From positions 268,669 through 332,668 of the forward strand of contig CM060312.1 of the NCBI GenBank assembly GCA_030674185.1: 64,000 nucleotides of DNA, written 5' to 3'. This stretch comes from Monoplex corrugatus (lineage: Eukaryota > Mollusca > Gastropoda > Littorinimorpha > Ranellidae). A model generated the notes under the pieces. It was not told the DNA's origin and did no database searches. It saw only the letters and a list, made by a program, of their open reading frames with translations. Shown piece by piece: positions 51,542 to 64,000 of this stretch (its first letter is position 1; the number at the start of each line of letters is the position of its first letter). Both the position numbers and the translations under genes were made by a program.

Positions 51542-54500
51542 CCTGTGAACTGTGTTAACATTTTAGCCTACTGTGTTCGCCCAACGCTACAGCTCCCAAA
51601 CCTTCGTTGTTCTCTGCAAACATCATCCTCTCCTGACTGGCTCTCAATTATGGATCCGTCCGTCCTTAAACAAATTGGACTGACACTTTTTAAACACAGC
51701 AAATGCTACCTCGGTGGAGGCGTCTACCAGCGCATACGTACATTGGGGCTGTGTAGCAAGCCCCGCACTGCGCGATCCTGTCGTGGTGGACGTCTCCACC
51801 GACTTTGGCACAACCTGCCTCCTGCTGTGCCAGCCCGACGCCACTTTTCTTTTTCTGCTTCTTCGTCTCCTCCACTGCCCCTGCCTTCGACCTCGCTGCT
51901 GCGGGCTTCGCCTCCTCCTCTGCCATCTTCGCCTTTGCCTTCTGTCCTGGTGGTGCCGCCTTCGCCTTCTGTCCCGCCGGTGCTGCCTTCGTCTTCTGTC
52001 CCGCCGGCGCTGCCCTCGTCTTCTGTCCCGCCGGTGCTACCTTTGTCTTCTTCTTCTGTTCCATCGTTGCTGCCTTCGTCTTCTGCCCCGCTGGTGTCGC
52101 CTTCGTCTTTTGTCCCGTCGGTGCCTCCTTCTTCGCCACCTCGGCCGCCGCCATATGACTGTGATAAACTTAAACTATGCCTTTTTAACGCTCAATCAAC
52201 ATGCAAAGATGGCAAAGCCGAAGTCATTACCGATTTTATCGCTGATGAGCACGTTGACATTGCTTTTATCACAGAGACATGGCTTAACCCCCTTGGTCAT
52301 GAACCTATACATGCTAGCCTCACTCCGAGTGGTTACAGGCTTGCTTCTTTCCATCGCTCATCTCGAGGTGGCGGTATCGCCATCCTCTACAACGACTCAC
52401 TCCATTCCCGCCTATCTTTCTCGCAGTCTCTGCCTTTCTCCCATCCTTCTTTCGAGCACGTTGAAGTATCCTTCCAATCCACCCCTCTACCCATCACCTT
52501 CTCCTGTGTCTATCGACCTCCACCTAGCTCTGCCAACAAACTCACCACATCCACGTTTCTCTCTGACTTTGACCAACTGCTTGACCACTACTGCCTCTTA
52601 CCTGGAAATCTCATCATTCTAGGTGACATCAATGTCCACTATGACAACACTCACCGTTATGACACAAGACATATCATCAACTCTCTGTCCAATCACAATA
52701 TGACTCAACACATTTCTGAACCAACCCATCAAAAAGGTCACATTCTTGACTGGATCATTTCTCGTGATCACCACAATTCAGCTACTAACAACTGCTTAGT
52801 TCTTTCTACCCGTCTAACTTCAGCCCTTCCATCTGACCACTCTGCAATTCTCTGTTCTCTTGACATTTCTCCTCCTTCCCGTACCACGCGCACAGTGACT
52901 CGACGCAATCTCAAATCTATCGACCTCTCCACATTTTCATCTGATGCCTCCCGTCTCCTTTCTGAAAAGTCACATAACCTTGCCGATGAATTCTATACTA
53001 CTCTCCACCATCTTCTGGACACTCATGCTCCAGCCACAACCCGTCTTTTACCTGACCGCCCCCCTACCCCCTGGCTCACTCATGAGATTGCCTGTGCAAA
53101 ACGTGCCCGCCGCAGAGCAGAGCGCCGCTGGCGCAAATCCAAACTCACTGTACATAGGCAACTTTTCCAAGCCTCTAAAACAAAAGTATCCACGCTCATT
53201 GCATCTGCAAAAACAAGCTATTTCCAAACCAAAATCCTGAATGCCTCTTCTTCAAAAGAACTCTTTACAACCATGAATCATCTCCTTGGCACACGAAAAG
53301 ACTTACCTCTCCCAACAAAACATACAAATGAAGAACTCCCATCTGTATTCTCTAAGTATTTCACCACCAAAATACAAACTCTTCGTGACAGGCTTGACAG
53401 GACACCCTGTCAACCATGCCCACCTGACCCTTCCTTCTCTGGCACACCTCTCACTACTTTTACCCCAGTCTCACAAGAAGAAATTTTCAACACAATCAGA
53501 TCCATGTCGTTCAAAACCTGCGAACTGGATCCTCTTCCAGGTTCTCTCTACTCCGATTGTCTCCCTACTTTCCTCCCATTCATCACTGACATCATCAACA
53601 CTTCTTTTCAAACTGGAACTGTCCCAGATTCTTTCAAGTCTGCTATTGTTCACCCTCTCCTCAAGAAACACAATTTAGACCCAAATGAACTGAAAAATTA
53701 CAGGCCTATCTCTAATCTCTCTTTCTTGTCAAAACTCCTTGAAAAGGTCGTCCTCAACCAGCTGAACTCTCACCTGTCTGCCAACAATCTCCTCAATCCT
53801 TTCCAGTCAGCCTACCGCCAGTGCCATAGCACTGAAACTGCCCTACTACACATTCTCAACAATCTCCTCCTTGCAACTGATACTGGCAAAGTCTCTCTCC
53901 TCACACTCCTTGATCTGTCTGCAGCCTTCGATACCATTGACCATGGTATTCTCCTTTCTAGACTTCATCATACTTTTGGCATCTCTGACATTGCTCTCTC
54001 CTTTTTCACTTCGTATTTATCAAACAGAAAACAAACTGTTCTCATCAATGGCACTTACTCTCAACCTGCATACCTGACCTGTGGTGTTCCACAAGGATCT
54101 GTCCTTGGCCCTGTTCTTTTCACTCTTTATACCTCCCCCCTGTCCACCATCATCAACTCCCACTCTATAAAACACCACTTCTATGCTGATGACACCCAAC
54201 TTCAAGACAGTGACTCACCTGATAATATACAGCGCCTGTTGACTCGCACCACTGAGTGTTACTCGGACATTAAGAACTGGATGACACACAATAGACTTCA
54301 GCTTAATGACGACAAGACAGAAGCTATCCTCATTGGCACCCGTCAGAAACTTTCCCAGCTGCCTCCTCTTTCTCTCCCATTATGTAACACATCAGTCCCA
54401 ATTTCTGATTCAGCTAAAAACCTTGGTGTCTGCATTGACTCTACCCTGTCCATGAACAACTTTGTTTCTCAAACTGCCAGATCTTGCTACTATCATCTCC

Positions 54501-54566
54501 ATCGTATAAGCCTGATCAGAAGTATCTCTCTGTGGAAACAACTGCAAAACTCGTTCTCTCCTTCAT
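51542..54566 (+). mobile_element. LINE copy 2, main body
   Basis: It continues the 5' UTR from the CCTGTGAA duplication, contains the long reading frame described separately, and stops at CTCCTTCAT, where a minus-strand LINE of the same family begins. Copy 1 runs uninterrupted through this point. Confidence 0.9.
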
Positions 54567-54568
54567 AA
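51650..54568 (+). pseudogene. LINE copy 2 polyprotein (endonuclease-RT), nearly intact
   Basis: The frame is open from 51449, but the upstream part is Penelope-like DNA. I choose the ATG at 51650 (MDPSVLKQIGLTLFKHSK), which is shared with copy 1. Residues 1-105 hold a short conserved leader and Arg-rich stretch. A Pro/Ser/Val linker of repeated PSSSVPP units follows. The APE endonuclease comes next (LCLFNAQST, FITETWLNP, RGGGIAILYND, LGDINVHYDN, SDHSAILCSL). The reverse transcriptase follows (YRPISNLSFLSKLLEK, DLSAAFDTIDH, GVPQGSVLGP, FYADDTQL). Catalytic residues are intact. One G is missing near 54517 (CTGATCAGAAG vs CTGATCAGGAAG), which replaces the natural C-terminus. The following tail is displaced to 55491 by a nested insertion. 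It is recent but not autonomous as it stands. Confidence 0.9.
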
Positions 54569-54690
54569 TAATAATAATAATAATTACAATATTTATATAG
54601 CGAAAATCTTGACAAAATCAAATCTAAGCGCTGAAGCAGACACACACGCAGGCACGCACGCCCGCACACACACACACGCACACACACACA

Positions 54691-54751
<61 letters not shown>

Positions 54752-55490
54752 ACACACACGCATGGCTATAAATGGGGAGAAAGAATAAAAGCAATAAAAG
54801 CAAGAATAAAAGCAATGGAAAATTATAGAGAGCATAGCATACAATTATATATTATAACCATGTGATTCCCTCCGAGCGGAGACAGGCTGCAGAGGGGAGG
54901 GTTGAGTGAGGTTAGGATTTTATGCAGGAGAGAAAAGGTGAGTTTTGAGAGCGGACTTGAAGGAGACAAAAGTAGGTTGCTGACGGACTGAGAGAGGAAG
55001 TTTGTTCCAGGAGAGTGGACCGAAACAGAGAAGGCTCGTGGACCATAGGTATTGAGCTAAGTGCGTGGAAAGCGAAGAGTCAGAGGATCAGAGGCAGAGC
55101 GGAGGGTACGTGAGGGAACATAGATCTCAAGTAGGCTTGACAGGTAATCGGGGGCTGCGTTATTGAGGCTTTTGTAGCACATGGTGTCTAGTTTGTACTG
55201 TATGCGCTTTGATACAGGGAGCCAGTGAAGTTGTGCCAGGAGAGGAGATATGTGGTCAGCTTTTTTCTTTTTGAGTACAAGGCGTGCAGCATTGTTTTGA
55301 ATGCGCTGTAGGATGTGAATGGTGGAGGCAGGAAGACCAGACAGGAGTGAATTGCAATAGTCAATGCGAGACATTATGAAGGAGAGAACGAGTTTTGCAG
55401 TTGTTTCGACAGAGAGATACTTCCTGATCAGCTTTATACGATGGAGATGATAGTAGCAGGATCTGGCAGTTTGAGAAACAAAGTTGTTCA
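54567..55490 (-). mobile_element. 5'-truncated LINE nested in LINE copy 2
   Basis: A same-family element on the opposite strand. Its ATT tail is at 54567-54585 and its (GT)n tract is at 54640-54750 (read as CA). Its coding tail runs from 55500 to 55057 and then on to the stop, with one frame change near 55065. It starts (5' truncation) at ATGAACAACTTTGTTTCTC. It splits copy 2 between CTCCTTCAT and ATGTCTCGCATTG. Confidence 0.88.
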
Positions 55491-56106
55491 TGTCTCGCAT
55501 TGACTATTGCAATTCACTCCTGTCTGGTCTTCCTGCCTCCACCATTCACATCCTACAGCGCATTCAAAACAATGCTGTACGCCTTGTACTCAAAAAGAAA
55601 AAAGCTGACCACATATCTCCTCTCCTGGCACAACTTCACTGGCTCCCTGTATCAAAGCGCATACAGTACAAACTAGACACCATGTGCTACAAAAGCCTCA
55701 ATAACGCAGCCCCCGATTACCTGTCAAGCCTACTTGAGATCTATGTTCCCTCACGTACCCTCCGCTCTGCCTCCGATCCTCTGACTTTTCGCTTTCCACG
55801 CACTTAGCTCAATACCTATGGTCCACGAGCCTTCTCTGTTTCTGGTCCACTCTCCTGGAACAAACTTCCTCTCTCAGTCCGTCAGCAACCTACTTTTGCC
55901 TCCTTCAAGTCCGCTCTCAAAACTCACCTTTTCTCCTCTGCATAAAATCCTAACCTCACTCAACCCCCCTCTGCAGCCTGTCTCCGCTCGGAGGGGAATC
56001 ACTTTGTTTTAATATATAATTGTATATGATGTGCTCTCTGTGGTTTTCCATTGGTTTTATTCTTGCTTTTATTGCTTTTATTCTTTTCTCCCCATTTGTG
56101 GCCATG

Positions 56107-56179
<73 letters not shown>

Positions 56180-56530
56180 GTGTGCGTGCGTGCGTGCGTG
56201 CGTGTGTGCGTGTGCGTCTTTTCGGCGTTTGGATTTGATTTTGTCGAGATTTGCGCTATGTAAATATTGTAATTATTATGTATGCATGTGCGTACGTATG
56301 TATGTATGTATGTATACGCTTAGATTTATGTATGTATGTATGTATGCATGTATACGCTCAGCTTAGATTTATGTATGTAAGTATGTAGGCATGTATGTAT
56401 GCATGTATACGCTCATATGTATGTAGGTATGTATGCATGTATACGCTCAGCGCTTAGATTTGATTTTATCAAGATTTTGCGCTATATAAATAAAATAATA
56501 AATAAATAAAATAAAATATATTATTATTAT
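55491..56530 (+). mobile_element. LINE copy 2, 3' part
   Basis: It carries the C-terminal reading frame ([17 protein letters not shown] to RFPRT) with a TAG stop at 55805-55807 where siblings read AAG. It is followed by the rest of the tail, the GT tract (56107-56200), the GTAT clusters and the GCGCTATATAAATAAA terminus. It is nearly identical to 25738-26790 apart from microsatellite lengths. Confidence 0.88.
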
Positions 56531-58620
56531 TACTACCATCAGGTTGTGTGTACTTGTGTCTAACTGCCATCAGGTTGTGTGTACATGTGTCCATACTGTC
56601 ATCAGATTGTGTGTACTTGTGTGTATACTGGCATCATACTGTGTGTACGTGTGCGTATACTGCCATCAGACTGTGTGTACATGTGTGTATACTGCCATCA
56701 GACTGTGTGTACTTGTGTGTATACTGCCATCATACTGTGTGTACATGTGTCCATACTGCCATCAGGTTGTGTGTACATGTGTCTATACTGCCATCAGGTT
56801 GTGTGTACTGTGTCTATACTGCCATCAGATTGTGTGTACGTGTGTCCATACTGTCATCAGACTGTGTGTACTTGTGTGTATACTGCCATCGTACTGTGTG
56901 TACGTGTGTGTATACTGCAATCAGATTGTGTGTACCTGTGTGTATACTGCCATCAGATTGTGTGTACTTGTGTGCATACTGCCATCAGATTGTGTGTACA
57001 TGTGTCTATACTGCTACCAGACTGTGTGTACTTGTGTGTATACTGCCATCAGATTGTGTGTACTTGTGTGTATACTGCCATCAGATTGTGTGTACGTGTG
57101 TCTATACTGCCATCAGATTGTATGTACATGTGTGTATACTGTCATCAGACTGTGTGACCATGTGTCTATACTGCCATCAGAATGTGTGTACATGTGTCTA
57201 TACTGCCATCAGATTGTGTGTACATGTGTCCATACTGCCATTAGATTGTGTGTACTTGTGTGCATACTGCCATCAGACTGTGTGTACTTGTGTGTATACT
57301 GCCATCAGACTGTGTGTACTTGTGTGTATACTGCCATCAGACTGTGTGTATTTGTGTCCATACTGTCATCAGACTGTTTGTACTTGTGTCTGTACTGCCA
57401 TCAGATTGTGTGTACTTGTGTCCATACTGCCATCAGACTGTGTGTACTTGTGTGTATATTGCCATCAGACTATGTGTACATGTGTCTATACTGCCATCAG
57501 ACTGTGTGTACATGTGTCCATACTGCATCATATTGTGTGTACTTGTGTCTATACTGCCATCAGACTGTGTGTACTTGTGTCCATACTGCCATCAGACTGT
57601 GTGTACTTGTGTGTATACTGCCATCAGACTGTGTGTACTTTTGTGTATACTGCCATCAGACTGTGTGTACTTGTGTCCATACTGCCATCAGATTGTGTGT
57701 ACTTGTGTCCATACTGCCATCAGACTGTGAGTACTTGTGTCCATACTGCCATCAGATTGTGTGTACTTGTGTGTATACTGCCATCAGATTGTGTGTACTT
57801 GTGTCCATACTGCCATCAGACTGTGTGTACATGTGTCTATACTGCCATCAGATTGTGTGTACATGTGTCCATACTGCCATCAGACTGTGTGTACATGAGT
57901 CTATACTGCCATTAGATTGTGTGTACTTGTGTGTATACTGCCATCAGATTGTGTGTACTTGTGTCCATACTGCCATCAGAGTGTGTACCTGTGTGTATAC
58001 TGCCATCAGATTGTGTGTACTTGTGTGTATACTGCCATCAGACTGTGTACTTGTGTGTATACTGCCATCAGACTGTGTGTACGTTTGTCCATACTGCCAT
58101 CAGACTGTGTGTATTTGTGTCCATACTGCCATCAGATTGTGTGTACTTGTGTGTATACTGCCATCAGATTGTGTGTACTTGTGTCCATACTGCCATCAGA
58201 TTGTGTGTACTTGTGTGTATACTGTCATCAGACTGTGTGTACATGTGTCTATACTGCCATTAGACTGTGTGTACTTGTGTGTATACTGCCATCAGACTGT
58301 GTGTACATGTGTCTATACTGCCATCAGACTGTATGTACTTGTGTGTATACTGCCATCAGATTGTGTGTACTTATGTCTATACTGCCATCAGATTGTGTGT
58401 ACATGTGTCTATACTGCCACAAGACTGTGTTTTTGTGTGTATACTGCCATCAGACTGTGTGTACTTGTGTGTATATTGCCATCAGATTGTGTGTACCTTT
58501 GTGTATACTGCCATCAGACTGTGTACTTGTGTGTATACTGCCATCAGACTGTGTGTACTTGTGTGTATACTGCCATCAGATTGTGTGTACTTGTGTCCAT
58601 ACAGCCATCAGACTGTGTGT
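56531..58620. repeat. Array B, block 2: 30-bp minisatellite
   Basis: About 70 copies of the 30-bp unit (TATACTGCCATCAGACTGTG core). Variants include CATCAGATTGTG, CATCAGGTTGTG and alternations of TGTGTCC, TGTGTCT and TGTGTGT. All three plus frames stay open because the unit is a multiple of three without stop codons. Confidence 0.97.
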
Positions 58621-58779
58621 AATAATAATAATAATAATTACAATATTTATATAGCGCAAAATCTTGATAAAATCAAATCTATGCGCTGAAAAACACACAC
58701 GCACGCACGCACACACACGCACGCACGCACGCACACACACGCACACACACACACACACACACTCACACACACACACACG

Positions 58780-58830
<51 letters not shown>

Positions 58831-59160
58831 CTATAAATGGTGAGAAAGAATAAAAGCAATGGAAAATTATAGAGAGCATATTATATACAATTATATATTG
58901 CAATGTGATTCCCCTCCAAGTGGAGACAGGCTGCAGAGGGGATTGAGTGAGGTCAGGATTTTATGCAGAGGAGGAAAGGTGAGTTTTGAGAGCGGACTTG
59001 AAGGAGACAAAAGTACGTTGCTGACGGACTGAGAGAGGAAGTTTGTTCCAGGAGAGTGGACCAGAAACAGAGAAGGCTCGTGGACCATAGGTATTGAGCT
59101 CAGTGCTTGGAAAGCGAAAAGTCAGAGGATCGGAGGCAGAGCGGAGGGTACGTGAGGGAA
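58621..59160 (-). mobile_element. 5'-truncated LINE inside array B
   Basis: The ATT tail is at 58621-58637 and the (GT)n tract (as CA) at 58693-58828. The coding tail ([13 protein letters not shown] homologue) runs up to 59160, where array B resumes with TGTGTCTATACTTCC. It is a 540-bp main-family fragment. Confidence 0.92.
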
Positions 59161-60048
59161 CATGTGTCTATACTTCCATCAGACTGTGTGTACATGTGTA
59201 CATACTGCCATCAGACTGTGTGTACTTGTGTCTATACTGCCATCAGACTGTGTGTACATGTGTCTATACTGCCATCAGACTGTGTGTACTTGTGTTCATA
59301 CTGCCATCAGACTGTTTGTACTTGTGTGTATACTGCCATCAGACTGTGTGTACTTGTGTGTATACTGCCATCAGATTGTGTGTACTTGTGTCCATACTGC
59401 CATCAGACTGTGTGCACATGTGTGTATACTGCCATCAGACTGTGTGTACATGTGTGTATACTGCCATCAGACTTGTGTACTTGTGTGTATACTGCCATCA
59501 GACTGTGTGTACTTGTGTGTATACTGCCATCAGACTGCGTGTACATGTGTCTATACTGCCATCAGACTGTGTGTACATGTGTCTATACTGCCATCAGACT
59601 GTGTGTACTTGTGTGTATACTGCCATCAGACTGTGTGTACATGTGTCTATACTGCCATCAGACTGTGTGTACTTGTGTGTATACTGCCATCAGACTGTGT
59701 GTACTTGTGTCTATACTGCCATCAGACTGTGTGTACATGTGTCTATACTGCCATCAGACTGTGTGTACATGTGTGTATACTGCTATCAGACTGTATGTAC
59801 GTGTGTCCATAGTGCCATCAGACTGTGTGTACATGTGTCTATACTGCCATCAGATTGTGTGTACATATGTCTATACTGCCATCAGATTGTGTGTACATGT
59901 GTCTATACTGCCATCAGAGTGTGTGTACATGTGTCTATACTGCCATCAGAGTGTGTGTACGTGTGTCCATACTGCCATCAGACTGTGTGTACGTGTGTCC
60001 ATACTGTCATCAGACTGTGTGTACGTGTGTCCATACTGCCATCAGACA
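59161..60048. repeat. Array B, block 3: 30-bp minisatellite
   Basis: About 30 copies of the same unit as blocks 1 and 2, ending at CATCAGACAACC. The register across the LINE at 58621-59160 fits one original array. Confidence 0.97.
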
Positions 60049-60297
60049 ACCAATCCCAGCCTTACTCCGTTAAGCTCCATTAAGAACAACTTTAGAACAT
60101 TCTGGAACATCGAAACTTGCGTTTTCCGTTTTTTTTTAACGAACAGCATCATCACATCATTTTACTTTGTACATTTTAATTCGACTAAACCTCCCTCCTA
60201 ATCTAGCACAAAACCACAGCAAATCAAGACACACAGAGAAAGTAAACACACCACAACACACATATAATGTACACATTGACACAGAAAACAGTACACA
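60049..60297. other. Unassigned AT-rich stretch and left target-site copy
   Basis: No gene is seen. The segment 60268-60299 (starting TGTACACATTGACACAGAAA) is repeated at 62725-62758 on the other side of the LINE. Confidence 0.6.
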
Positions 60298-60406
60298 TAA
60301 TAATAATTACAATGTTTATATAGCGCAAAATCTTGATAAAATCAAATCTAAGCGCTGAAACAGACACACACACACGCACGCACGCACACACACCCACGCA
60401 CACACA

Positions 60407-60476
<70 letters not shown>

Positions 60477-62720
60477 CACACACACACACACGGCTATAAA
60501 GGGGGAGAAAGAATAAAAGCAATGGAAAATTATAGAGAGCATATTCTATACAATTATATATTACAATGTGATTCCCTTCCGAGTGGAGACAGGCTGCAGA
60601 GGGGGTTGAGTGAGGTCAGGATTTTATGCAGAGGAGAAAAGGTGAGTTTTGAGAGCGCACTTGAAGGAGACAAAAGTAGGTTGCTAACGGACTGAGAGAG
60701 GAAGTTTGTTCCAGGAGAGCGGACCAGAAACAGAGAAGGCTCGTGGACCATAGGTATTGAGCTTAGTGCGTGGAAAGCGAAAAGTCAGAGGATCGGAGGC
60801 AGAGCGGAGGGTACGTGAGGGAACATAGATCTCAAGTAGGCTTGACAGGTAATCGGGGGCTGCGTTATTGAGGCTTTTGTAGCACATGGTGTCTAGTTTG
60901 TACTGTATGCGCTTTGATACAGGAAGCCAGTGAAGTTGTGCCAGGAGAGGAGATATGTGGTCAGCTTTTTTCTTTTTGAGTACAAGGCTTGCAGCATTGT
61001 TTTGAATGCGCTGTAGGATGTGAATGGTGGAGGCAGGAAGACCAGACAGAAGTGAATTGCAATAGTCAATGCGAGACATTATGAAGGAGAGAACGAGTTT
61101 TGCAGTTGTTTCGACAGAGAGATACTTCCTGATCAGGCTTATACGATGGAGGTGATAGTAGCAAGATCTGGCAGTTTGAGAAACAAAGTTGTTCATGGAG
61201 AGGGTAGTGTCAATGCAGACACCAAGGTTTTTAGCTGAATCAGAAATTGGGACTGACGTGTTACATAATGGGAGAGAAAGAGGAGGCAGCTGAGAAAGTT
61301 TCTGACGGGTGCCAATGAGGATAGCTTCTGTCTTGTCATCGTTAAGCTGAAGTTTATTGTATGTCATCCAGTTCTTAATGTCCGAGTAACACTCAGTGGT
61401 GCGAGTCAAGAGGGCTGTATATTTTCAGGTGAGTCACTGTCTTGAAGTTTGGGTGTCATCAGCATAGAAGTGGTGTTTTATAGAGTGGGAGTTGATGATG
61501 GTGGACAATGGGGAGGTGTAAAAGTGAAAAGAACAGGGCCAAGGACAGATCCTTGTGGAACACCACAGGTCAGGTATGCAGGTTGAGAGTAAGTGCCATT
61601 GATGAGAACAGTTTGTTTTCTGATATGAAGTGAACCAGGAGAGAGCAATGTCAGAGATGCCAAAAGTATGATGAAGTCTAGAAAGGAGATTACCATGATC
61701 AATGGTATCAAAGGCTGCAGACAGATCAAGGAAGTGTGAGGAGAGAGACTTTGCCAGTATCAGTTGCAAGGAGGAGATTGTTGAGAATGTGTAGCAGGGC
61801 AGTTTTAGTGCTATGGCACTGGCGGTAGGCTGACTGGAAAGGATTGAGGAGATTGTTGGCAGACAGGTGAGAGTTCAGCTGGTTGAGGACAACATTTTCA
61901 AGGAGTTTTGACAAGAAAGAGAGATTAGAGATAGGCCGGTAATTTTTCAGTTCATTTGGGTCTAAATTGTATTTCTTGAGGAGAGGGTGAACAATAGCAG
62001 ACTTGAAAGAATCTGGGACAGTTCCAGTTTGAAGAGAAGTGTTGATGATGTCAGTGATGAATGGGAGGAGAGTAGGGAGACAGTCAAAGTAGAGAGAACC
62101 TGGAAGAGGATCCAGTTCGCAGGTTTTGAACGACATGGATCTGATTGTGTTGAGAATTTCTTGTGAGACTGGGGTAAAAGTAGTAAGAGGTGTGCCAGAG
62201 AAGGAAGGGTCAGGTGGGCATGGTTGACAGGGTGTCCTGTCAAGCCTGTCACGAAGAGTTTGTATTTTGGTGGTGAAATACTTGGAGAATACAGATGGGA
62301 GTTCTTCATTTGTGTGTTTTGTTGGGAGAGGTAAATCTTTTTGTGTGCCAAGGAGATGATTCATGGTTGTAAAGAGTTCTTTTGAAGAAGAGGCATTCAG
62401 GATTTTGGTTTGGAAATAGCTTGTTTTTGCAGATGCATCGAGGGTGGATACTTTTGTTTTAGAGGCTTGGAAAAGTTGCCTATGTACAGTGAGTTTGGAT
62501 TTGCGCCAGCGGCGCTCTGCTCTGCGGCGGGCACGTTTTGCACAGGCAATCTCATGAGTGAGCCAGGGGGTAGGGGGGCGGTCAGGTAAAAGACGGGTTG
62601 TGGCTGGAGCATGAGTGTCCAGAAGATGGTGGAGAGTAGTATAGAATTCATCGGCAAGGTTATGTGACTTTTCAGAAAGAAGACGGAAGGCATCAGATGA
62701 AAATGTGGAGAGGTCGATAG
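60298..62720 (-). mobile_element. 5'-truncated LINE (main family), 2.4 kb
   Basis: The ATT tail is at 60298 and the (GT)n tract (as CA) at 60362-60490. Homology to the family runs as far as GAGGTCGATAG at 62720, inside the region between endonuclease and RT. A 26-bp segment beginning ATGTACACATTGACACAG flanks both ends and is best read as a target-site duplication. Confidence 0.92.
60600..62720 (-). pseudogene. LINE RT fragment, frameshifted
   Basis: The minus strand encodes the RT domain and tail in three frames. From 62364 to 61726: MNHLLGTQKDLP, NYRPISNLSFLSKLLEN. From about 61770 to 61434: FLDLSAAFDTIDH, then YADDTQ. From 61409: TTECYSDIKNWMTY to [10 protein letters not shown]. At least three indels relative to copy 2 separate these, and part of the segment around TSYLSNRKQT is deleted. 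YADD is present but the protein is disrupted, and the endonuclease is lost through 5' truncation. Confidence 0.88.
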
Positions 62721-62864
62721 CTTATGTACACATTGACACAGAAAACAGTGCACACATAGATCATGTACACAAATACAAAAAAAAATTAGTGCACACACAG
62801 ATTGTTTACACAATACCACAGCACACACCCAGACTGCATAACACATTAGCACAACAAACAACAA

Positions 62865-62952
<88 letters not shown>
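62865..62952. repeat. (CA)n microsatellite
   Basis: CA repeats with one AACAC interruption. It bridges the unassigned AT-rich stretch 62721-62864 and the minisatellite to the right. Confidence 0.93.
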
Positions 62953-62953
<1 letters not shown>

Positions 62954-62954
62954 A

Positions 62955-64000
62955 CTGTGTAACACAATATCACAAAAACAACACACACACATAATGTGTA
63001 ACACAATACCACAACAAACAACACACACAGACTGTGTAACACAATACCACAACAAACAACACACACACATAATGTGTAACACAATACCACAACAAAAAAC
63101 ACACACAGACTGTGTAACACAATACCACAACAAACAACACACACAGACAGTGTAACACAATACCACAACAAACAACACACACGACTGTGTAACACAATAC
63201 CACAACAAACAACACACACAGACTGTGTAACACAATACCACAACAAACAGCACACACACAGATTGTGTAACACAATACCACAACAAACAGCACACACACA
63301 GACTGTGTAACACAATACCACAACAAACAGCACACACACAGACAGTGTAACACAATACCACAACAAACAGCACACACACAGACTGTGTAACACAATACCA
63401 CAACAAACAACACACACACAGACTGTTTACACAAAATCACAACAAACAACACACACACACACAGTGTAACACAATACCACAACAAACAACACACACACAG
63501 TGTAACACAATACCACAACAAACAGCACAAACATAGACTGTGTAACACAATACCACAACAAACAGCACACACACACACAGTGTAACACAATACCACAACA
63601 AACAACACACACACAGACTGTGTAACACAATACCACAACAAACAGCACACACAGACAGTGTAACACAATACCACAACAAACAAACACACACATAGACTGT
63701 GTAACACAATACCACAACAAACAACACACACACAGACAGTGTAACACAATACCACAACAAACAACACACAGACAGTGTAACACAATACCACAACAAACAA
63801 CACACACAGACAGTGTAACACAATACCACAACAAACAACACACATAGACTGTGTAACACAATACCACAACAAACAACACACACACAGACTGTGTAACACA
63901 ATACCACAACAAACAACACACACAGAGACTGTGTAACACAATACCACAACAAACAACACACACACAGACTGTGTAACACAATACCACAACAAACAGCACA
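62955..64000. repeat. Array H: 38-40-bp minisatellite, runs off the window
   Basis: The unit contains GTGTAACACAATACCACAAC, AAACAACA or AAACAGCA, and a variable CACACAGACTGT stretch. There are about 26 copies, length-variable through the CA part. On the minus strand it yields Cys/Val/Leu-rich false open frames. Confidence 0.95.

Larger units (their letters stand above)
50304..56530 (+). mobile_element. Nested LINE (main L2/CR1-like family), copy 2
   Basis: Copy 2 is in three pieces: 50304-50552 (5' UTR start), 51542-54566 (5' UTR remainder to most of the ORF) and 55491-56530 (C-terminal tail and 3' UTR). The first gap holds a 989-bp composite insertion flanked by CCTGTGAA on both sides. The second holds a minus-strand LINE of the same family. 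Text on either side of each gap is contiguous in copy 1 (21043-25197). The whole unit sits inside array B, which ends at 50296 and resumes at about 56531. The 3' UTR of this copy has the (GT)n and GTAT-expanded form also found at 25735-26790. Confidence 0.88.

Noticed and set aside
56544..58622. 692-codon Cys-rich frame in array B
   Set aside because: Same cause: a 30-bp stop-free unit, with equivalent open frames in the other two phases.
63000..63992. Cys/Val/Leu-rich minus-strand frames of up to 340 codons
   Set aside because: They are translations of the 38-40-bp array H and CA repeats. Several overlapping phases are open at once.

Overview
The window looks like an intron-rich, repeat-choked piece of an invertebrate animal genome. 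I infer a lophotrochozoan, most likely a mollusc. This rests on consensus splice sites in a multi-exon gene, several non-LTR retrotransposon clades (L2/CR1-like and RTE-like), a Penelope-like element with a GIY-YIG nuclease, and very large AT/GT-rich minisatellites. The species call is inference only. Nothing prokaryotic is present.

Only one cellular gene can be supported. It lies on the minus strand between 47136 and 20499. Five exons (47136-46512, 43105-42895, 30020-29791, 28117-27889, 20936-20499) join in phase at every junction with AG/GT borders. They encode about 577 residues: an alpha-helical, partly coiled-coil region followed by a protein-kinase-like domain. The VAIK, HRD and DFG positions are all degraded, so it is a predicted pseudokinase. 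The 5' end is not in the window, and exon 1 carries an apparent one-base frameshift. Each of the four introns holds at least one minisatellite, several of them starting close to a splice site. Two introns contain tandem copies of the neighbouring exon's own 3' end plus splice donor.

Layout: 1-750 AT-rich DNA with minor repeats; about 765-20498 a roughly 18-kb 30-bp minisatellite (array A) split by an L2-like fragment (2618-3386) and a LINE 3' fragment (19430-20248), reaching the gene's stop codon; 20499-47136 the pseudokinase gene, whose introns hold a near-full-length broken LINE (21043-25197), a further LINE fragment, two RTE fragments, a Penelope-like fragment and five minisatellite families; 47143-48065 simple repeats; 48490-49797 a decayed RTE reverse transcriptase; 49800-60048 a second 30-bp minisatellite (array B) broken by a LINE with two further insertions nested inside it (50304-56530) and by another LINE (58621-59160); 60298-62720 a minus-strand LINE between long target-site-like duplications; 62955-64000 a 38-40-bp minisatellite.

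The very long open frames (up to 1305 codons) in the arrays are by-products of units whose length is a multiple of three and that lack stop codons on one strand. I do not treat them as genes. Single-base indels cluster in parts of the arrays, which suggests uneven consensus quality. This matters for every frameshift reported here.
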